A stretch of 64,000 nucleotides of DNA from Pararge aegeria (GCF_905163445.1 NC_053194.1:17154921-17218920); one strand, 5' to 3'; counted from the first letter of the stretch, positions 50,292 to 60,519 are shown. The notes: generated from the sequence alone by a model not told the origin. Made by a program: numbers and translations.

Positions 50292-53200
50292 CCGTGGCTG
50301 CCTCTGCATCATATAAGTCGCGGTCGAAAGAGCAAAAAGAACGTAAATAACAAAATTAAATATCATACAGTAATACTTGGTGCGTGGAACGTGCGCACCC
50401 TCCTTGATCGAGAGACCAGCTTGTGTCCTGAGCGCAAAACGGCTATTGTTGCACGTGAGCTCGGGCGTTATAATGTGGATATTGCTGCTCTCAGCGAAAC
50501 ACATTTAGCTGACGAAGGTGAATTGACGGAAAATGGAGGAGGGTATACCTTCTATTGGAAAGGAAATTCAGCGGCGGAGCCTAGAAGATCAGGTGTTGGT
50601 TTCGCGATTAAAAACAATATTGTAAGTAGAATGGAAGAATGTCCTATTCACATTTCGGACCGCGTAACATCACTACGATTGCACTTGGCCAATGACAACT
50701 TTTTAAACCTCATAAGTGTTTATGCACCAACGATGGACAAGAGTGAGAATATTAAGGACAAGTTTTATGAAGAGGTAACGCAGACTCTATCTAGAATTCG
50801 TCCTAAAGAACAGATAGTCTTGATGGGTGACTTTAACGCCAGAGTCGGGCGTGATTTCGAAGCTTGGCCAAATGTCCTAGGAAGACATGGAGTTGGAAAC
50901 ATGAATAGTAACGGCCAACTGTTACTGTCTCTATGTGCTCAATTTAATCTGGCGATCACTAACACCATGTTTAGACTTCCAGCAAAATATAAGACCACCT
51001 GGATGCACCCAAGATCGAAACACTGGCACTTAATTGATTTTGCCATAGTGAGGCAAAGAGATGTTTCTCAGGTCCAAGTTACCCGTGTTATGCGGGGTGC
51101 ACACTGTTGGAGTGACCACCGACTTGTAATTAGTAAGTTGAAGCTCCATCTTTATCCTCGTCGCCGTTCTCATGGGACCAAACATCAGTCGTTAAACGTT
51201 AGACGTCTGCAAGAAGAATCGACTAGGGAAGATTATGTTCAAGCAGTTGGTGATATGGTTCGAGCAATAGAACTAGAAGACGGCGATCTGCTTGAAAAAT
51301 GGTCAACTCTGTCATTGGAGCTAGCTAATACCACATCTCAGATATTGGGCTCCAAATCTCATAAGAGTGATGATTGGTATGACGAAAACAATCAAGCTCT
51401 CACTGAGGCGATTGCCAAACACAGAGCTGTTTTACGACTGCATCAAGATAAACAGGTTGAAGAAGTGAAACATAGCAATGTAGAACTCCGGAAGCTAGTG
51501 CGAGAAACGAAGGATAAATGGTGGAAAAATAAAGCTGACCACATGCAGTGGCTCTCAGACACCCATCAGAGTGGAGAGTTTTATGAGGAGGTTCGCAAGT
51601 TAACTGGCTCGTCGATACGTTCCAAGGTTCCAATTAAATCACTTGATGGTACGCAGCTAATTGCTAACAAGAGCGACCTCCTTAAACGTTGGTGTGAGCA
51701 TTATAACAACTTGCTCAACGTCGACCGAGCCGTGGATCTACAATACATCGGCACGATAATGGCACTACCTACTGAATGGGAGCTAGACGAGCCACTGTCA
51801 CTGAGTGAGGTCTCTATTGCAATACAGCAGCAACGCAATAATAAAGCGGTCGGCATTGACAATCTTCCTGGAGAGCTACTAAAATATGGTGGAGACGAGC
51901 TACATAAAGCGGTATGGAAACTTTTCATACGCATGTGGAGCGAAGAACGTATCCCAGCTGAGTTTCAGATTTCATGCATTTGCTCGCTATATAAAAATAA
52001 AGGCGATCGCTCGAACTGCAATTCATACAGGGGAATATCATTACTAGCATCTCCAGGAAAAGTCTTTGCGCGAATTCTCATGAACCGTTTACTGCCGCTA
52101 TCGGAAAAATTACTGCCCGAGACACAATTTGGTTTCCGGCCAAACCGAGGCACATGTGAGGCTATCTTTTCTGTACGCCAGCTTCAAGAAAAAAGCAGAG
52201 AGCAGGGTCAGCAATTATTCCTATGCTTTGTTGATTTGGAAAAAGCTTTTGATAGCGTACCGAGGGAAGCTTTGTGGGTAGTATTAGCGAAAATTGGTTG
52301 CACAGAGAAGTTTGTGAGATTGATACGGCTTTTACATGATAACATGCAATGTTGTATAAAGATGCAGGGTGAGCAATCAGAATTTTTCAATGTCAGCTGT
52401 GGTGTTAAGCAAGGTTGCGTGCTTGCGCCGACTCTTTTTGCCCTGTACTTCTCAATTGTAGTAAGAGAAGCCCTGCAAACTTCTAATGAAGGTATTCGAA
52501 TTCGCTTTCGAACCGATGGCGGTGTTTTCAACCTATCTAGACTAAGAGCGTATACCAAAGTGTCTTACGACATAATAACCGAAATAATGTACGCTGATGA
52601 TTTGTGTCTTGTAGCGGAATCCCCGGATGGTCTGCAACACCTAATGACTAGTCTTGATGTGTCTTGTCGCAGGTTTGGTCTTAAGATTAATGTGACGAAG
52701 ACAGAAGTAATGGCGTTAGATACATCTATTGATGAGCCAATGGCCATAAAATTAGAGGACGAGTCACTTGGGCAAGTGCAGAAGTTCAAGTATCTGGGAA
52801 GCGTGATAACATCTAGGAGCCACCTTGACAGTGAGATAAATTGCAGAATAGGAGCAGCTGCTGCAGCTTTTGGCAAGCTGAGAGACAAGGTGTTCCGTTC
52901 ACATGACATAAAGCTATCTACCAAGGTGAGCGTCTACATGGCAATGGTGCATCCAAATCTCTTGTATGGCTCTGAGACCTGGTGTCTTTACCGTAAACAC
53001 ATCCGCACTCTGGACAGATTTCACATCAGATGTCTTCGAGATATAATGAATATTCACTGGTCGGATCGTGTTCGCAATACAGAAATATTAAGGCGAGCAA
53101 ATGTCTGGGGTATCGAGGCATACTTGATGAGGCGGCAGCTACGGTGGTGTGGGCATGTCTCACGGATGTCTGACGAGAGAGTTGCAAAGCGCATCTTCTA

Positions 53201-53585
53201 CTCTGAACTGCAAGATGGCAAGCGGAAACAAGGCGGCCAGCTTCTGCGGTATAAAGATGTGCTGAAGCGTCATATGAAGCAATGTTCCATAGTTCCGGCA
53301 AGATGGGAGACCTTTACAAAAGACCGCTCACATTGGCGGCGCTTAGTAAACACGAACGTGACGAAGTTTGAGTTGAGGCGACTTAAGGCGCTTGATGCTA
53401 AACGCGATGAGCTAAAGGCCCGACAACCAGCGGCCTTATCATATAACTACATTGCCGGTGTGTTGACGTGTAGCGAATGCAGCCGCACGTTTAGCACAAA
53501 ATCCGGTTATGCGAGTCATCTAAGGGCTCACCAGCGGCGCTCTCAGCCGGAATCTGAAACAGTCGCTGTGACCGAATACGGTTAG
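50292..53585 (+). CDS. LINE ORF: endonuclease / reverse transcriptase with C2H2 finger
   Basis: Open from 50292 (after TAA 50289-50291) to TAG 53583-53585, 1,097 codons. No ATG occurs before 50631, which lies inside the endonuclease. The conserved opening [14 protein letters not shown] (around 50376-50417) includes the Asn expected at the active site, so translation must begin upstream of the GTG at 50391, by a non-AUG codon or a lost start. Counting from 50391: endonuclease 1-250 ([15 protein letters not shown] ~147; SDHRLV ~244). RT about 490-800 ([53 protein letters not shown] at 734-737, nt 52590-52601). A C-terminal region follows ([13 protein letters not shown]). A C2H2 finger C-x2-C-x12-H-x3-H lies at 1027-1047 (CSECSRTF...HLRAH). 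All catalytic motifs are present. The role is target-primed reverse transcription. Confidence 0.93.
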
Positions 53586-53603
53586 GATTGATTGATTTGA
53601 TTG
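53586..53603 (+). repeat. Microsatellite 3' tail of the nested LINE
   Basis: gattgattgatttgatt lies directly between the TAG stop and the duplicated target. There is no poly-A. Confidence 0.8.
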
Positions 53604-53616
53604 AAGTCTGTTCGCT
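53604..53616. repeat. Target-site duplication, right copy
   Basis: aagtctgttcgct, identical to 49496-49508, immediately after the microsatellite tail. Confidence 0.93.
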
Positions 53617-54006
53617 AAATTATTTTGTATGTGGGCCCCATTGAAGCTTAGCATCTAAAGTTATTCCTAAAAAGATTGTCGTATCCACCAAATCCAACTC
53701 CTCATTATTAAGTTGTACAATGGTTTTTACTTGTTTAACATTCGGTAGTGTGAATTTAATACTCTTCGTTTTTTTCCGTTAAGAGCTAAGTTATTAGCCT
53801 CAAACTATTGTACTACTTTAGCGAGACATATGTTTACATCGTCAAGATTTTTTTCACGACGTTTAATTTTAAACATCAATGATGTATCATCAGCAAACAA
53901 TACTATCCCGTGATTGTACTCAGCTAGGTAAGGAAGGTCATTCATCTAAATGAGGAATAGGAAGGATCCTAATATAGATCCCTGGGGGACACCAATTTGA
54001 ACAAAT
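53617..54006 (-). pseudogene. LINE-D reverse-transcriptase core remnant
   Basis: Minus-strand translation from about 53998 downward gives VQIGVPQGSILGSFLFLI, a stop, NDLPYLAEYNHGIVLFADDT, SLMFKIKRREKNLDDVNICL and further broken text, reaching the insertion point at 53616. The FADD box (minus, ~53885-53900) is the RT active site. There is at least one in-frame stop and there are frameshifts. It continues into 49508 and below once the inserted LINE is ignored. It is 5' truncated at 54006. Confidence 0.88.
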
Positions 54007-54095
54007 GACCCAAGCTACGCTTACTTTGGGGCTAGATTGCGATGTGTGTATTGTCGTAATATATTTATTATATTTATTACATATTTATTTATTAT
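54007..54095 (+). repeat. SINE-C 3' end, continuation beyond LINE-D
   Basis: acccaagctacgcttacttt, ggggctagattgcgatgtgt, gtattgtcgtaatatattta and a TTTATT tail. It has no head and lies at the 5' edge of LINE-D, complementing the SINE-C that stops at 48691 after cccataag. The junction words (cccata / acccaagctacg) support a single SINE split by LINE-D. Confidence 0.75.
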
Positions 54096-55030
54096 TACTT
54101 AGCCCAGAAGCATACATTTCACCTTTGACAAAATGGGAATTCGTAATAAATTACAAAGCGAAACTTCATTAGAAAATACTCGCAAAAATTAAACAATTAG
54201 TAGCACAAATAGTAAAAGATATCCGACAGTGGACAGAAAAGCTGAGTAGTGCAAAAAAAACACTTTCAAATTCGAAATGAACGGGCGACGCCAGAATGTC
54301 TGCGACGCCTTTCATTCATCCAGCACTCATTCATTCTACGTTCATTCATATATTTTTTTAATCTGTTAAGTTCTATTGTTGGTCTATATAAGAGCTCTGT
54401 TTGTGGTCAATCGATTTTAATGGAACTTCGGTTATTTATTGCACGTACTAGCAGGTAGTTTTGTATCCTTTGTGTAGAAAGTGCTCGATCTTTTCGGCAT
54501 TAAAATGACCTTTGGTGTATTGTGTTTTGTATACTACAAAGTCTGTTTTCTTTCATAGCGCGAAATGGCAATAAGTTACAATAAATTTAGAAACAAGTAA
54601 ATTTTGCTAACGCCCTCCTATTTTTTTTTTAAACTGGCTGTTATCCTTATTCTATTATTGACAATGTTACTCTATGACACATACAATCCTGTGAGTATGA
54701 CCGTTCAGGTCAGCAATAGTGCAGCGGCAAGCCTAACGTATGGATGCCTCGGCTTCGATACAGCCTTTACACGTTCGTCCATGAATGCCTAGTTGTGGCC
54801 AAGGCTTATGCAGTACTTTTCTAAAACATGTCGTCACTTGAACTCATTTTGCCAATACAATTACTTTTCAACAAACAATTATAATGTTTGCCGCTTTAAA
54901 GAGATCATTTGTTTTTTTTCTGCAAGCCACTTCGAAATTTTAATAAATGACCTCCTTGGTTGCCATGTTTCGAAGTGAATAGACGTTCCATTATTAAACT
55001 ACATGATCGATATGAGTTTACTATGTCAGC
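54096..55030. other. No recognised feature
   Basis: AT-rich. Short frames (54249-54458, 54604-54792, 54793-54978) carry no domain. Confidence 0.3.
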
Positions 55031-55247
55031 CCGGCTAGCATGGGCAGGAGACAATTATATCCCCGGAGCACTGACGCAAAAGTGGAAATAATATCCAAAT
55101 AATATATGTGTATTAATAAACGGGGGTAAACTTCTCGTATTCCATATTCCAGTGATTTAGCAGGTGGGCACGTTAATTATATCCCTCGTCAGGGCATATA
55201 ATCGGGGGATATAATTTTTATCTCCCGCGCTGCTAGCCCTGCAGATA
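55031..55247. mobile_element. Short element with CAGGGCTAGC-type inverted ends
   Basis: Left edge ccggctagcatgggcaggag, then acaattatatccccggagca; right edge gggggatataatttttatct, cccgcgctgctagccctg. The edges are imperfect inverted repeats (ggctagca / tgctagcc, and tatatccc / gggatata a few bases in). The interior matches the reverse complement of 28522-28770. No open frame, so non-autonomous if mobile. No clear target duplication. Confidence 0.55.
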
Positions 55248-55337
55248 TGGATTTTGATACTGCTCGAACGTAAAGCAATATTTTATTCATTTAGCACTGT
55301 TTAGCAGTGAGTGCTGAGGGAGTTTAATTTGGAAGAT

Positions 55338-55570
55338 TTTTTTTTTTTTAATATATTGACAAGTGCTTGACTGCAATCATACCTGATGTTTTGTGATGAT
55401 GCAGCTTAAGATGAAGCGCGCTTGCCTAGAAGATGCCTATTCACTCTTGATTTGAAGGTACCCAGATTATAGGTACCGGGTAGGAAAATGGGAGGGCGTT
55501 CCAGGGCTTTGCGGTGGAGATCAGAAAGGAAGAAGCAAAACGCTTCGTCCCAGGTTCGATCCCCGCCAAA
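55338..55570 (-). repeat. Repeat-I copy with tRNA-like distal end
   Basis: A T-run, then tgacaagtgcttgactgcaa, tcatacctgatg, gcgcttgcctagaagatgcc, tattcactcttgatttgaag, gtacc.agattataggtacc and gggaggg. Near its far end cgtcccaggttcgatccccg contains a B-box-like word on the plus strand, so the relation of that part to repeat-I is unclear. Confidence 0.5.
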
Positions 55571-56369
55571 GTACGTCTAATAAATAATCGAACAGAAATC
55601 ACACTCCGTTTCCAATTATTGTTAACAGCAGTAGGTAGGTACTTTTAATAAGAGACTGACTAAAAACAACAGTGGTTCGCCCAAAATTAAGGACCAAATC
55701 ATTTACCTTTTACGAGTTACCCTTTCATTCATTGATCTATAAGTATAGTTCATAAGGAAAAAAATGAAAAATAATAAATCGAATCACAATTTTTTTTTTT
55801 GTGGTAATAGAATATGGAAATAAACTTCAAGTAAGAAGGCGATACATATTTTTTTCCGATGTTAGTTTAGTACTAATAACATGATTATAAACCTATAAAA
55901 CGAATAAGTTGGGTCATACAAAATATGGAATGCTTCTTCTATTATATTAAAAACTTTATTGGCTACAAATAAATATGGGCTCCAAGCAATTCATTATTTC
56001 CACGGATATTTGCGAGTGTGTTCGAACAGTCATTGAACAAATGTGATAAATGGCCGACACACTCGCGGCTTGTTCTCCGTCCAACGTTTCATATCCAGGA
56101 ATTGAGCAGAGATTATTTATTATTTTAGACGTTTTACAACTAATAAAAAGTTAAGTGTTATTGGAACTGTACACAAAACGTTTCGTGCAATATGAAACAC
56201 TATTTATAAAATTGATGGAACAAGCAGATAGCCCGGGAAAACCATCGCCTATAAACCGAAAGCGAGCCAAGAACACGGTAAAGTCCCGCCCTGTGTGTAT
56301 TATAACCCACACAATTAGAGTTAGTGTTATCAGAAAACGACGGAGCGTTATAAGTTTGACGTTTCTTTG
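55571..56369. other. No recognised feature
   Basis: AT-rich. The frame 56155-56433 ends in a GT-encoded Val/Cys run and is not credible as a gene. Confidence 0.3.
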
Positions 56370-56482
56370 TGTGGTTGTGTGTGTGTGTGTTTTGCTTTTT
56401 TTTATCTACAATTTTATTTTATTTCTCAGTTAGTGTGTGTTTGTGTTTGTCTGGTGTGTGTGTGTGTGTGTGTGTGTTTTGA
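56370..56482 (+). repeat. (GT)n microsatellite tracts
   Basis: gtgtggttgtgtgtgtgtgt and gtgtgtgtgtgtgtgtgtgt-type tracts separated by a T-rich stretch. Confidence 0.88.
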
Positions 56483-57085
56483 TTTTAAGTTTTTGTAATT
56501 TTAACCGTATTTCTCGGTAAGTAAGCTTTAAGTTCTACTTTTATCTTATTTTTTTAGTTGTAAACTTTTTAGCACTATTTATATGGTCGCTGCACCTTCT
56601 AAGATAAATTAAATAATTTATTTTTATGTAAAGCGTTTATGTGCTACTTCTCCAAATAAATAAACAATAACAATATTTAAATTCCACAAAGCGTTAGACA
56701 AGAACATAGCCATAACACGTCGGTCGCTTCTACAATGATTTTAGTCTATGAATGGATGTAATGGCCGCCCACTTCGCTCCTAAATATGGGCCTGACAGCT
56801 CCGAATGGAAACAGTTATCGGAGAGTCCCTCCGTATAATCACGAGATTCATATCAAACGCTATTTTTTTTTTTAAATACACAGACCAGCGCCTAACTGGT
56901 TAGCAAAGTATGTAATGCTGTAGGTAGTGGGGGTCTCGTTGAAAGAAAGAAAGAAAAATTTTTTTTTTACATTGCGCCACACATTACAATATTCACAACA
57001 CCACATATGTTATGTGTGGCACAACCTAGAAAAAGGTGCCAGCTCAGCATTGTGCTGCATGCGCCAATGAGCATACAGCGCTGAT
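56483..57085. other. No gene; poly-T-edged scrap near 56866
   Basis: Around 56863-56940 a T-run followed by cagaccagcgcctaactggt resembles the start of repeat-I-type copies. Nothing else recognised. Confidence 0.3.
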
Positions 57086-57145
57086 TTTCCGTGGTGTTAC
57101 CTGGTACAAGGTACCAACACCTTGTACCAGGTAACACCACGGAAA
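57086..57145. repeat. Perfect palindrome: 26-bp arms, 8-nt loop
   Basis: The left arm 57086-57111 (tttccgtggtgttacctggt plus acaagg) and right arm 57120-57145 are exact reverse complements. The loop is taccaaca (57112-57119). No mismatch. Confidence 0.95.
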
Positions 57146-57298
57146 TACGTAGCCATCATTGTGGTCATTGGACCACATTTTAATATTTTAATTAAAATGC
57201 TTAGTTTGACAAAAATCAATCTGAAAAAAAATACAACAATAAAACGAATACTACTAAACTAACTAAATAAATCCACGACTATAATAATAATAAATTAA

Positions 57299-57306
57299 AC
57301 TAACAT
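57299..57306. repeat. 8-bp target-site duplication, left
   Basis: actaacat, identical to 57451-57458. Confidence 0.85.
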
Positions 57307-57450
57307 CAGTGGCGTGCACAGGGTTTTTGACCAGGGTATGCATAAAGCAGGTACATGGCATAAAATGGAAAAAAATCCCCTCCAATACGAGTTATATACA
57401 ATAATTTGGGTATGCAGTGCTTTTCTGCATGTATGAAGTGCACGCCACTG
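57307..57450. mobile_element. hAT-type MITE, 144 bp
   Basis: The ends cagtggcgtgcac and gtgcacgccactg are perfect 13-bp inverted repeats and the element is flanked by the 8-bp duplication actaacat. Eight-base duplications with CAGTG-type ends are diagnostic of the hAT superfamily. It is too short to encode a transposase; the minus frame across it is incidental. A decayed relative lies at 59479-59610. Confidence 0.88.
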
Positions 57451-57458
57451 ACTAACAT
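57451..57458. repeat. 8-bp target-site duplication, right
   Basis: actaacat, identical to 57299-57306. Confidence 0.85.
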
Positions 57459-57589
57459 ATATAATTAAACGTACATATATCAATAACTAATTAAGATACA
57501 CAGTGTAAAATGTGGTTACATAATTTAAACGTACTTCAGCTATATATTATAATAAAATTAGTAAGTGGTAAAGTAAAGTATCGTAAAGT

Positions 57590-57890
57590 TTACAGACTGT
57601 CTCTAGAGAAAAGATGACTCCGCCACATGTTCTTGGAATTCCACCTGTTTGGCCAATAAATATTGTTTAATTTGGTTCTTAAACCCAAACTTACTTTTAC
57701 GTTGCAGTAATGGTTTCTGTGACAGAACTGGGAAGTAGGCACTATGCTTATTTCTGCCGCTATGCTTATTTCTGCCGCCAAGCAGCATTCCTGTATTTCA
57801 GTATGAAGGGCCGTGTTGTCGGTGCATTGCCAGGCAAATGACAACCAACGCCTCGGGTTGATGGACACAGCGCAGCACTCTGTTGTTTTT
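57590..57890 (-). repeat. Unidentified protein-like repeat remnant with an 18-bp tandem duplication
   Basis: Two overlapping minus frames (57590-57868 and 57603-57788) look more protein-like than the surroundings, with phrases such as FGFKNQIKQYLLAKQVEFQE and HRNHYCNVKVSLGLRTKLNN. An 18-bp unit (ctatgcttatttctgccg) is present twice in tandem at 57745-57780. No domain is recognised. It may be a decayed LINE ORF. Confidence 0.35.
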
Positions 57891-58080
57891 GGAAGTGTAG
57901 AAAGTGATGAGTAAAGCGGCGCCCATATTAAGAGAAGTTTTGATAAATTATGTTATCCACCGTTTTGTGGCGGCGACCATCTCACACCGAATTTCATCAA
58001 ACATATCCAAGAAAACTCCCCACTAATTTAAAACCTTTGAAACATAAAAAACAAAATCAAAATCCATCCGTTTGGGAAAT
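57891..58080. other. No recognised feature
   Basis: Nothing recognised apart from AT-rich sequence leading into the AC tract. Confidence 0.3.
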
Positions 58081-58178
58081 ACGATGACACACCCACACAC
58101 ACACACAAACACAATCTGACATATACACAGAAACGCACACACCCACACACACCCAGTAACACACACACGCATACACAG
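58081..58178 (+). repeat. (AC)n-rich microsatellite
   Basis: gatgacacacccacacacac and following impure CA/CACCC units for about 95 bp. Confidence 0.88.
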
Positions 58179-58589
58179 CAATCCTTCCACCAGAGCACAC
58201 CGGAGAAAATTCTGGACCTAACGTTCTAATTTCACACTTTTCTAATTTCTATCTATCTAATTTAAAAGCGTCAGTATTAGTGTAAGTTCAGCTAAACAGA
58301 AAAACGAGGTTTTCCTTCAGTTGTTTTTACACTGGTCTCCGAGAGGAAAATATCTTCCAATTATCAAAAAGAATTTCGAGAGAAAATTCTATTTATCAGC
58401 AGATTGTTTTACGTTTAAAAACGCTAGAGCGACTGATTGCTTGTTTGACGATTTGCTCGCTTGATCTATTCGATGGTTAAGTACATCTTAATTCGTGTAG
58501 GAGTTTTCAACATTTTTTATTTATTTCTTTCTTTATTTCTTTGCGGATTTGGGTATACAGGTCTTAAATATTACGTTAGCTCTTAATCA

Positions 58590-58795
58590 AATCCCGCTTC
58601 ATCAACAACAGGCCGTTACAGACCACTCTGGACTAACGGCCTCTCCCAACGGGAGTATTTGCCCATAATCACCACGTTGGGCAGGCGGGTTGGTGATCGC
58701 AGTAGAAGGTAGTAGTAGCACAGAGGACGCTGCTGCCCGCTCCATCATATTCGCTTAGTCACCTCGTACGACACCCGCGGGAAGAAGAGGGTCGG
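58590..58795. repeat. Dispersed repeat shared with 40244-40375
   Basis: ctggactaacggcctctccc, aacgggag, accacgttgggcaggcgggt, tggtgatcgcagtagaaggt, ttagtcacctcgtacgacac and ccgcgggaagaagagggtcg. The cacctcgtacgacaccc-type phrase is a common lepidopteran repeat end in my memory. It also occurs at 47198. Confidence 0.45.
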
Positions 58796-59090
58796 TGACA
58801 ATTGTATTCTAAACTGCCGTCACCACACTGCAAAACTCTGCTTAACAGCATGCAAATCATGTCGGTATTAAAGTAAAAATCATGTCTCACCTTATCTATG
58901 AGATAGTCATTAATTGCATAGTAACTTTTATTCATTAAGAATTCCTTCAATTTACGCTTGAACGAAGGAAATTCGAGCATCTCAATTATGTGTTTAGATA
59001 AGTGATTATATAAAAGTGGACTGGTGCAGAAAAGGCTCTTTGAGAAAAAGCTGTTTTGACGTACGGGTTGCGTAGTTTATGCATACATCT
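58796..59090 (-). pseudogene. LINE C-terminal fragment (fourth LINE copy type)
   Basis: The minus-strand frame reads KSLFCTSPLLYNHLSKHIIE, MLEFPSFKRKLKEFLMNKSY and YAINDYLID. The pattern (L)YN-L-x-x-x-(I)-x-x-x-x-x-F-K-x-x-L-K-x-(F/Y)-L-x-x-K-(S)YY-x-(I/V)-x-(D/E)-Y-L is the shared C-terminus of LINE-D/E-type polymerases, but the residues differ from both. It is 5' truncated near 59090, with the stop near 58800 after read-through of flanking codons. Confidence 0.65.
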
Positions 59091-59399
59091 TTTACTGCTA
59101 CAGTTTTCAAATAAATCCAAGTTTACTTTAACTAAAATTTTAGTCTCATAAATGTACAATGTACATACATGGCATTATATTATATTTCTTAAAATACGGT
59201 TTGCAACTGTCAGTATTATAAAGTTTAAATTATGCATTTCTTTTGCGCCCTAAAAGCCGCCCCTGCAAAGATTTTTTTTGCATGTTTTTTAAAGTTAATC
59301 CTTAACTCCAATTTCACCTACACGGCTAGCAAGCGCACCGCAAGAAAATTATTCTCATTATTTTGTCTATCGCTATAGAAGTAAAACGAGATACGTACA
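59091..59399. other. No recognised feature
   Basis: AT-rich; nothing recognised. Confidence 0.3.
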
Positions 59400-59478
59400 G
59401 GTGGGCGGTATTGATGCAATCTAAGATGACAGCGGGCTAACCTGCTATGGGTATAGCAGCTGTATTAAGCCCATAACC
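59400..59478 (-). repeat. SINE-A fragment
   Basis: aggtgggcggtattgatgca, atctaagatgacagcgggct and aacctgctatgggtatagca follow the minus SINE-A order for a short distance, then stop at a hAT-MITE-like sequence. Confidence 0.5.
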
Positions 59479-59610
59479 CAGTGCCGTGCGTAAGGCTTTT
59501 GACCAAAAAAGGTGGCAACAATTGGTAAGGAATGCTCTTCTTATACGAGGTAGGTACATAAAAGTTGTAGGGTAGGCAATGTTTTTGGGCATGTAGGAAG
59601 TGCACGTGCT
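59479..59610. mobile_element. Decayed hAT-type MITE
   Basis: cagtgccgtgcgtaaggctt, ttgaccaa, tatacgaggtaggtac, tagggtaggcaatgtttttg and ggcatgtaggaagtgcacgt parallel the 57307 element (cagtggcgtgcacagggttt, ttgaccag, tatgcagtgcttttctgcat, gaagtgcacgccactg). The ends are degraded and no duplication is clear. Confidence 0.6.
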
Positions 59611-60519
59611 AAAAAAATAGAGCGATGGATGACCAAGGTATTCACTTATTCACTTCAATACTAACAACGTTCAGGATAGCACTTAGATCTTTCGTTAATT
59701 TACAGTATTATTGAAGCTAAATACCTAGTTTCTTAGCAGTAATTATTTATTCTGATGACTATGATTCTTCATTACCATTAAGGCATTATTTTATAAAAGA
59801 TATCATTAAAGCCAATCTGCATTAGAGCAGTGTTGTGGGTCTGTACTTTATAACCCTGTCTTCCCACGGAGTAAAATAAAACAACTGGACCGACACTAAT
59901 ACTGTATATTAAGCTTCTCTATAATTCATATTACTTGTTACCTTTAAATGACTCTACTACCAGTTCGTAATGCTGTCTTCGGCAGAGAAGACCACTGGCA
60001 AGAAACTCTACCGTTGCTCTTTTATTCAATCAATTAAAACAAGACTTATAAACACAATTACAACATTGTCATTTGTTATAACGCTAGGCCCTTTGATACA
60101 AGACGTATAAGACAGGTCAAACATAACTACTATGATCACTTATAACATCAGGACTTTTGGAACAAGTTGTTTGTATAGAGCAACCTCTGTTACATAAGCT
60201 ATCTGTATAAAATAATGCTCCATATGGTATTTAATCTCCTTTTCTCAACTCATTAATTAGAATCCGTGCTAACTTTTTCTTTCCCGCCAATCGATCTTGT
60301 CAAACTCGCGTCTCCCCGCCATAGATCCTATACTTTTCTTTGACAGTCTACTAAAGGCCATTATTCTATTTTCAATGCCATACAAACAATCAATGTAATA
60401 TCAATGAGTATACAAACTATGTTTTGTTGATATATTCAATATAATCATCAGGTTTATCATAAATAAAGTGCTATAATTCCCTATTTCCTAACACACGCCA
60501 CTCCCATTTTTAAAATTGT
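59611..60519. other. No recognised gene
   Basis: AT-rich. Around 59955-60020 tctactaccagttcgtaatg, gcagagaagaccactggcaa and gaaactctaccgttgctctt are a diverged LINE-E tail fragment, minus orientation. Nothing else recognised. Confidence 0.35.

Larger units (their letters stand above)
49509..53603 (+). mobile_element. Nested APE-type non-LTR retrotransposon, probably full length
   Basis: About 4.1 kb between perfect 13-bp duplications. It has a 5' untranslated region of ~780 bp that is GC-richer than the flanks, one long ORF, only 18 bp after the stop codon, and a short tail of attg/attga units (ggattgattgatttgattg) rather than poly-A. The very short 3' region and microsatellite end are typical of RTE- and L2-like groups. 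The C-terminal finger and sequence would need a phylogeny to place. The intact ORF and perfect duplication argue for recent insertion. Confidence 0.92.

Noticed and set aside
52208..52924. Long minus-strand frames (116 and 119 codons) opposite the nested LINE
   Set aside because: They are antisense shadows of the reverse-transcriptase ORF.
56155..56433. 92-codon frame with a hydrophobic end (possible small membrane protein)
   Set aside because: The hydrophobic end is translated from a (GT)n/T-rich tract; there is no family resemblance.
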